64,000 bases of DNA from Plectrocnemia conspersa (lineage: Eukaryota > Arthropoda > Insecta > Trichoptera > Polycentropodidae): the NCBI GenBank assembly GCA_009617715.1, contig VTFK01000010.1:806001-870000 (forward strand), read 5' to 3'. Of this stretch, positions 59,262 to 64,000 are shown piece by piece. The notes under the pieces are model-generated. The model was not told where the DNA came from. It saw nothing but the letters and a program-made list of their open reading frames with translations, and searched no databases. The position numbers and the translations under genes are program-made. Each line of letters opens with the position of its first letter. The stretch's first letter is position 1.

Positions 59262-62008
59262 TTAAGGTACGCGTATGTCACGAGCGTGAACCGGTGTCGT
59301 GTCTTCGGGACTTGGACTATCATCTCGGTGTGGCTTGACTCGTACAACAGAACGGCGAGTAGACGACGTAGGGTCCGGAATTGCCAAAGATCCGACAGTG
59401 TACTGTGGTCCCATCATGCCTCCATCGCTCAACCTCAACTTTTCTGGGTCGTATCCGGTTTGAGCAGACTGAGGGGAGAAGATAACGCTCATGTTGAGTT
59501 GCGGAATGTCATAGAACACGGTCAGAGTTAGCATCACGAACATGAGTCCAATCAATAGATAAACTGCAACGGAAAATTATGCATTATATACATACTTATG
59601 ATTGTTTTAACGCATCAAATCACTTACATGTTGTGGCAACTTTGTATACAGGGCGAAGCGGTTGATTGGGAGTGTCTCCGGGAATGTAATCACCGAGTCC
59701 GATGGTCGTCAATGAAATGAAGCAGTAATACAAAGAGTCGAGATAATCCCATTCGGGCTCCAGAACGCTAAACACTACTGCTGGCAGGAATAAGAAGAAG
59801 ATCAGCAGCAGGAACACTATTGGACGAAAAAATAGTATACAGTAAACTGCTTAGCATATTATAGTCTATTGAAATACTAACCGATTATGGAAAGATGTAA
59901 CAGTCTAATGGAGAATGGTTGATAAAGATGTCCCAAACGAGCATTCAATCCTCTTAACATTGCCGTAACAGGCGATAGGAGCCTCTCAACCATTGCAGCC
60001 ATTAAGACCAATGTTAATGGTATTCCAACAGCAGCATAGATCATGCAAAAGATCTTTCCAGTGCGAGATAAAGGAGTCACATGGCCATATCCTGAATATA
60101 AAATACAATAATAATATAGTTCTACGTTTTAGTTTTAAAATTATTAGTATTATCTCTATCTCTGACATGACCCAGTAGCTATTGTAACAACTAAATCTTG
60201 AAATATATTTCTATCATTACTGAAAACATTTTTATTATATTGCTTCAATCACTAGATGTTACCAAATAACACTGACTGTTTTTTATTAGTAACATCCGAT
60301 TACCAGTGTAATAGACAAGTGATATAAAAACAGTGGGAACACTCATTACTGAGCGTTTCCACTGCGTCGGTGACGGCACGATTTTATTGCTTTTGACATG
60401 GATTCTAAACATGAACGCACATTGAATTTGACCAGAAAAAAGGGTTTTAAAAATTTACTATAATTTAAACTACAGTTTGTGTAAATAATGAAAAGTGTAT
60501 ATATTTCAAATGTCCTTCCCAAAACTATATGTAGGTACCCCAATATTAAAAAAATGCGTTTATATAAAAAAGAATTGCAGCAGGATATTTTGTAAGTGTT
60601 TCATTCAGGTTTTTAATTTAGACAAACAAAATTTAATAATCATAGTATAAATTATAATTTATATAAATTATAATGTTACTATAGTAACATATAGTAATTA
60701 AATGTTTTATTATGAAAATACGATAGAGAAAAATAGATTTTTAATCATCTGTCTGATTTGTTTCAGTATGGTATTGTTACAATACCTATTCGTAGTTTTT
60801 TATTGTTATACCCCGTTGTAACACTGGACTTGTAACAACGACAAATAATTTATTTGTAATAATATGTGATCTATAACTAGTATGTAATAATATGTGATCT
60901 ATAACTAGTATATATGTGACTTATGGTGGACGATTGTCAAAAGAATATTTTACCCCTTCGGGGGTTCCTCAAGGATCCAATCTGGGACCTCTGCTTTTTG
61001 TGTTATTTATTAATGACATAAATACAGCAATTAAAAATTCAAGTTTTCTTCTGTACGCAGATGATTTAAAATTATATCTTCCACTAAAGATCTCGGAATC
61101 ACTTTCAAGAGCAAATGGAGGTTCTCTCTACACATACACGACGTCTATGATAAATCTTTCAAGATGCTCGGCTTTGTTACGAGGAATGCCTTTCACTTTG
61201 ACGATCCGTCAGTTATTCGCATCCTCTATGACACCTTAGTTCGTAGCATTCTTGAATCGGGATCTATAATTTAGAATCCCCGAATAGCCAAATATTCCCT
61301 TTTAGTGGAAAAAATTCAAAAAAGGTATTTAAGATACCTTTACAAAAGGACATTTGGTTATTATCCGTACTTATATCCGAGCGTCTTTCTTTTAGGAGCG
61401 TTGGGATATGATTCGCTGAGTTCTCGCAGAAAGCTGTATGTCGCTAAGCATTTTTTCAAATTACTAAAAGGTGCTGTCGACAATCCAGCTATTCTCGAGG
61501 AATTCCAGTTTTGGGTTCCGGAACATTTTCGAGAATCACGATCGAGACCTCTTTTGATGGCCGTTAGGGCTAGGACATCCGCACTTGCCGACTCGCCTAT
61601 GGCTGTGGCCATCCGGCTCCTTAATACGCTGGCATTACATATTGACTTATTTAATGTTAGCTACGAGGATCTGATCCAGTTTGTATCATTTAATTTTAAT
61701 ATTTTATATTTTTTTGTTATGTTTAAGTATTGTTATATTTATGTATATATACATTTTTTTATGTTTTATAAATTTAAAATTTGTTCTCGACCATCGTGGC
61801 GCATTGGGGTAACCTGTTAGGCCACGATGGTCTTAATTTAATCTAAAAAAATAAATAAAATAATTACCGATTGTTGTAACAACTGTGCTGGAGAAGAATA
61901 GCGATTGTCCAAAGCTCCAATTTGGTTGTCCAGAAGCATTCCTGGCAGCGGATACTCCACGATTTCCAGCTTTAACTACTTCATCAATCAAAGACTCCAA
62001 ATCTTCCT
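59262..62008 (-). CDS. Two-pore-domain potassium channel, TWIK-like, 3' four coding exons (5' partial)
   Basis: A K2P potassium leak channel of the plasma membrane. Exons on the minus strand: 62008-61868, 60091-59882, 59816-59628 and 59563-59262 (stop at 59264-59262). All have GT-AG borders and phases chain exactly, giving about 279 residues. The first exon holds the end of the extracellular cap ([20 protein letters not shown]) and the pore-1 helix [13 protein letters not shown]. Pore 1 is completed in the next exon, giving [11 protein letters not shown]. That exon then gives TM2 ([20 protein letters not shown]). The third exon holds TM3 ([20 protein letters not shown]) and pore 2 with [11 protein letters not shown], the GLG filter typical of TWIK/KCNK1-type channels. 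The last holds TM4 ([17 protein letters not shown]) and a cytoplasmic tail of about 80 residues. Exons for the N-terminus and TM1 are not visible up to 64000, so intron 1 is at least 2 kb or the start lies outside. No frame breaks. Confidence 0.94.
60806..60840 (-). repeat. Dispersed repeat copy (GTAAGCCCA family, diverged)
   Basis: On the minus strand it reads CGTTGTTACAAGTCCAGTGT then TACAACGGGGTATAA. The GTTACAACGGGGTA part matches the copy at 8168-8214. It lies about 100 bp upstream of LINE sequence, as the 11383-11430 copy does. Confidence 0.5.
60856..60911. repeat. Perfect 28-bp tandem duplication
   Basis: GTAATAATATGTGATCTATA then ACTAGTAT occurs twice in direct succession (60856-60883 and 60884-60911), immediately before the LINE fragment. 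It could be a replication slip or part of the LINE insertion junction. Confidence 0.9.
60914..61860 (+). mobile_element. Jockey-type LINE fragment (RT catalytic region to 3' end), antisense in K2P intron
   Basis: The frame 60916-61239 shows [20 protein letters not shown] then FINDINTA, and [14 protein letters not shown] with the YADD catalytic motif, the reverse transcriptase signatures of jockey-type elements. After internal loss, [20 protein letters not shown] corresponds in another frame to the FESKW(R/K)F block. The frame 61305-61820 holds the post-RT region ([60 protein letters not shown]). The 3' end has a perfect hairpin (61789-61832) and an A-rich tail (TAAATAAAATAA). It is 5' truncated and broken by frameshifts. 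It is the best-preserved member of the family also seen at 3.2, 11.4 and 13.9 kb. Confidence 0.93.
61789..61832 (+). repeat. Perfect 12-bp hairpin at LINE 3' end
   Basis: GACCATCGTGGC (61789-61800), a 20-nt loop GCATTGGGGTAACCTGTTAG, then GCCACGATGGTC (61821-61832). The left arm and loop (GTGGCGCATTGGGGTAACCT) resemble a tRNA A box. Decayed equivalents sit next to T-rich tails at 13880-13925 and about 3237-3269. Confidence 0.92.
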
Positions 62009-64000
62009 CTGTAAATATAAAATATAAAAATACCGTCAATAAGATTAATCGTTAAACGTTCACAACAACCATCGAATTTATCAGAAAGAAACGTTTCGAT
62101 GGTTATCCAATAACAAAAAAATATATATTTATTTCTTACAAGAACGGACAGATGTTACTCGTATTCAATAATGGCATTTCTTACGACATGGGGCACTTTT
62201 CGCTAAAAATGTTTTTCTATAAATAAGGACGTGCTTTATGATGAAAGTTTTCTTTGCCATGTAAGGATTATTCTCACAACAAAATTACAAGGATATAAAT
62301 AGAAAGGTCAGTCAGCCTTTGTGTTGTAATAAAAAACGATACTTTTGGCGCTTTTATGTAAGCGTAAGTTCGAGCTTTTTTTCTCGCAAATTGAAATATA
62401 CATTTATTATTACGCACGGGCGCTATTATATAAATAATGTATTATATAAGAATATAGTTATTAATAATAAATAAATATCATGTTTCTTATAATCTGATTT
62501 GATGAAATACGTGTATTTGGGTGCTGTTTTATGGTATACATTAATCATAATAAATATGTTTGTTTAATAACATGGGTGTAATATAATATTTAATCAGAAT
62601 TTATCGGTCTCTAGTGCAATATCGTATACTAGTAAAATCTTTCTTGTGATTATATGAAGCATGAAGAATATAAGTATAAATTTAAAAATCTTCAAACCTC
62701 TAGGATATAAATGTTAATTCCAGAATAAATCCTTAATCATGTTTTGCAGTAGTGAATGTCGAATGAATATGGAACATACACCCAAGGTAGAATATTAAAG
62801 GCGAACCTAACATATAACGCGTTATCTCAATACCATCCACCATTCATTATTCGTAGTTTTTTTAAATCTTGAGTTAAGCTCTTAGTTGTTCTTTGGTGAC
62901 GCTTGAAGCTGGAGTGCTTTTTGGTTGTCAAAATCCGAATAAAAATGTCTTCTCTGAAGCGGAATTGTATTTTATTCCCAAAATCACTACCTCCCGAGAA
63001 GGAAAGAAGGTGCTCTTTGCTTTTGTTTAACTAATTTACGCTGATAGATCGTAAATGTAATTTGCAACTAAATTCCCTTTATAAAAAAATATTCATTATT
63101 GCATAAATTGTAATATTTCTAATTGTTGTATAATATTATATATCGACTGTTTAGAATTGTATAACAATTTATTTGTTGGATTTTTAATGCAATATGTAAC
63201 ATGTGCATTCGTTTATGGTGGTCATTTTCTGTCGAATATGCCGATACCCTTTGGCGAATTCCTTTATAATAGCTTACTTATTATGTATGTTATTAATATT
63301 TTATTATCTTATCAAGGTACTACCTATACTCTATATATTTATATAATATTAGAAGAGGTATGTTGTTGTATTTCTCACGAGTGTTGAATAATCTCAAGAA
63401 GACGATGTATTTAAAAGAGTTGTAAATAGGTAGGATATCGGATGCAGCGTCTGTTTTCAGTATTTTATTGATTCGGAAGTTGGTGCAGCGGCTGTTTGAC
63501 CCGGTTTCCCGAGGGCCTATAAATGAACGGGTGCATCAACCCCAGCACCTATACCTTACCCTACACAGATGCAAGAATATAGGGTACGGCGAGAAGAGAG
63601 GGATATGAGATTTAAGAAAAATATTAAAACTATTTTTATACATCTAGTTTTCTTTGTCTATATTTTGAATTATTATGTATTGTATTATATCTTAATTAAT
63701 TTTTAAAGTTTATAATTATATTGGGTAGCTTATGTAATATAAACCTTGCACCCATTACATTACTAAAATAAATTAAAAAATAAACGCTGCATCCATATTA
63801 TAACAAAAAAAAGTATATGGGTCTTATGAATCTAATCATTTCAATTTTCAATTATTTTTGGAAGGCGGTGTCATATTTCATTATACGAAAAAGCATTTCT
63901 ACGACTTTTTTAGTAGATTTGCAATGGCTAGGTTGGACTTTTTTTCAATAGTTTTAATTTTATTTTAATGTATATTTAAGACTCACGATTTAAGGACATT
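62009..64000. other. K2P upstream intron or flank, no exon recognised
   Basis: I searched for the N-terminal and TM1 exon on the minus strand and found none. Short chance frames only (63157-63387 +). A more GC-balanced patch at 63470-63600 with GGGTACGG/CCTTACCCTACAC-type text may be a repeat. No element ends were defined. Confidence 0.5.

Larger units (their letters stand above)
60092..61867 (-). other. K2P intron carrying a LINE insertion
   Basis: This intron interrupts the first pore signature codon for Gly (TTIG/YG). The other two visible introns are only 65 and 64 bp, so this one has been enlarged, at least partly by the antisense LINE fragment at 60914-61860. The donor is GGTAATTA, immediately flanked by the LINE tail. 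Confidence 0.85.

Noticed and set aside
58904..59347. 147-codon minus-strand frame overlapping the K2P last exon
   Set aside because: It is in a different frame from the well-supported K2P exon and is otherwise AT-driven.

Overview
This window is AT-rich nuclear DNA from an insect. Genes are split by GT-AG introns, intergenic space is long, and the debris is typical of insect genomes (jockey-type LINEs, mariner, pogo/Tigger-like and hAT elements with their MITEs). The RpL26 protein looks holometabolous, perhaps hymenopteran; that placement is weak. There is no bacterial, viral or CRISPR structure.

Layout. From 1 to about 35.2 kb I find no host gene. This stretch holds LINE fragments (3.2-3.85, 11.4-12.06, 17.64-19.0, 29.4-30.1 kb), a hAT-type MITE with perfect 8-bp target duplication (17.25 kb), a degenerate hAT-like MITE (24.57 kb), a tRNA-like SINE head (15.19 kb), a long AT microsatellite (15.9 kb), two GC-rich islands (9.4 and 31.15 kb), a 38-bp perfect palindrome (32.0 kb) and a perfect 18-bp foldback (30.13 kb).

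From 35.3 kb the window is gene-bearing. RpL26 (+) lies at 35.6-36.6 kb with a one-base frame break in its last exon. Two remnants of ZBED5/SCAND3-like hAT transposons follow (37.9-38.8 and 39.7-41.2 kb). PBDC1 (-) is complete at 41.7-42.4 kb. A seven-exon gene (+, 44.8-52.1 kb) encodes a lysine/serine/proline-rich nuclear-looking protein with one compact conserved domain; I could not name it. Its first coding exon is extremely GC-rich and has three frame breaks. Its third intron holds a nest of DNA transposons: a pogo-like MITE, a 1.15-kb mariner with both ends, a long-TIR MITE and another transposon end.

From 52 to 59 kb there is 3' flank, a foldback element, a palindromic 27-bp tandem repeat and a hAT-like end. 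The window closes with the 3' four coding exons of a TWIK-like two-pore-domain potassium channel (-, 59.26-62.01 kb; upstream exons not found here). A jockey-type LINE fragment sits in one of its introns and its tail ends within a few tens of bases of a splice donor.

The host genes do not form a pathway: ribosome, PBDC1, nuclear factor, ion channel. I see no convincing undescribed biological system. The best leads are the unnamed nuclear protein, the conserved 3'-terminal hairpin of the LINE family, the zero-spacer palindrome, and frame breaks in two otherwise good genes, which probably reflect residual assembly indels.
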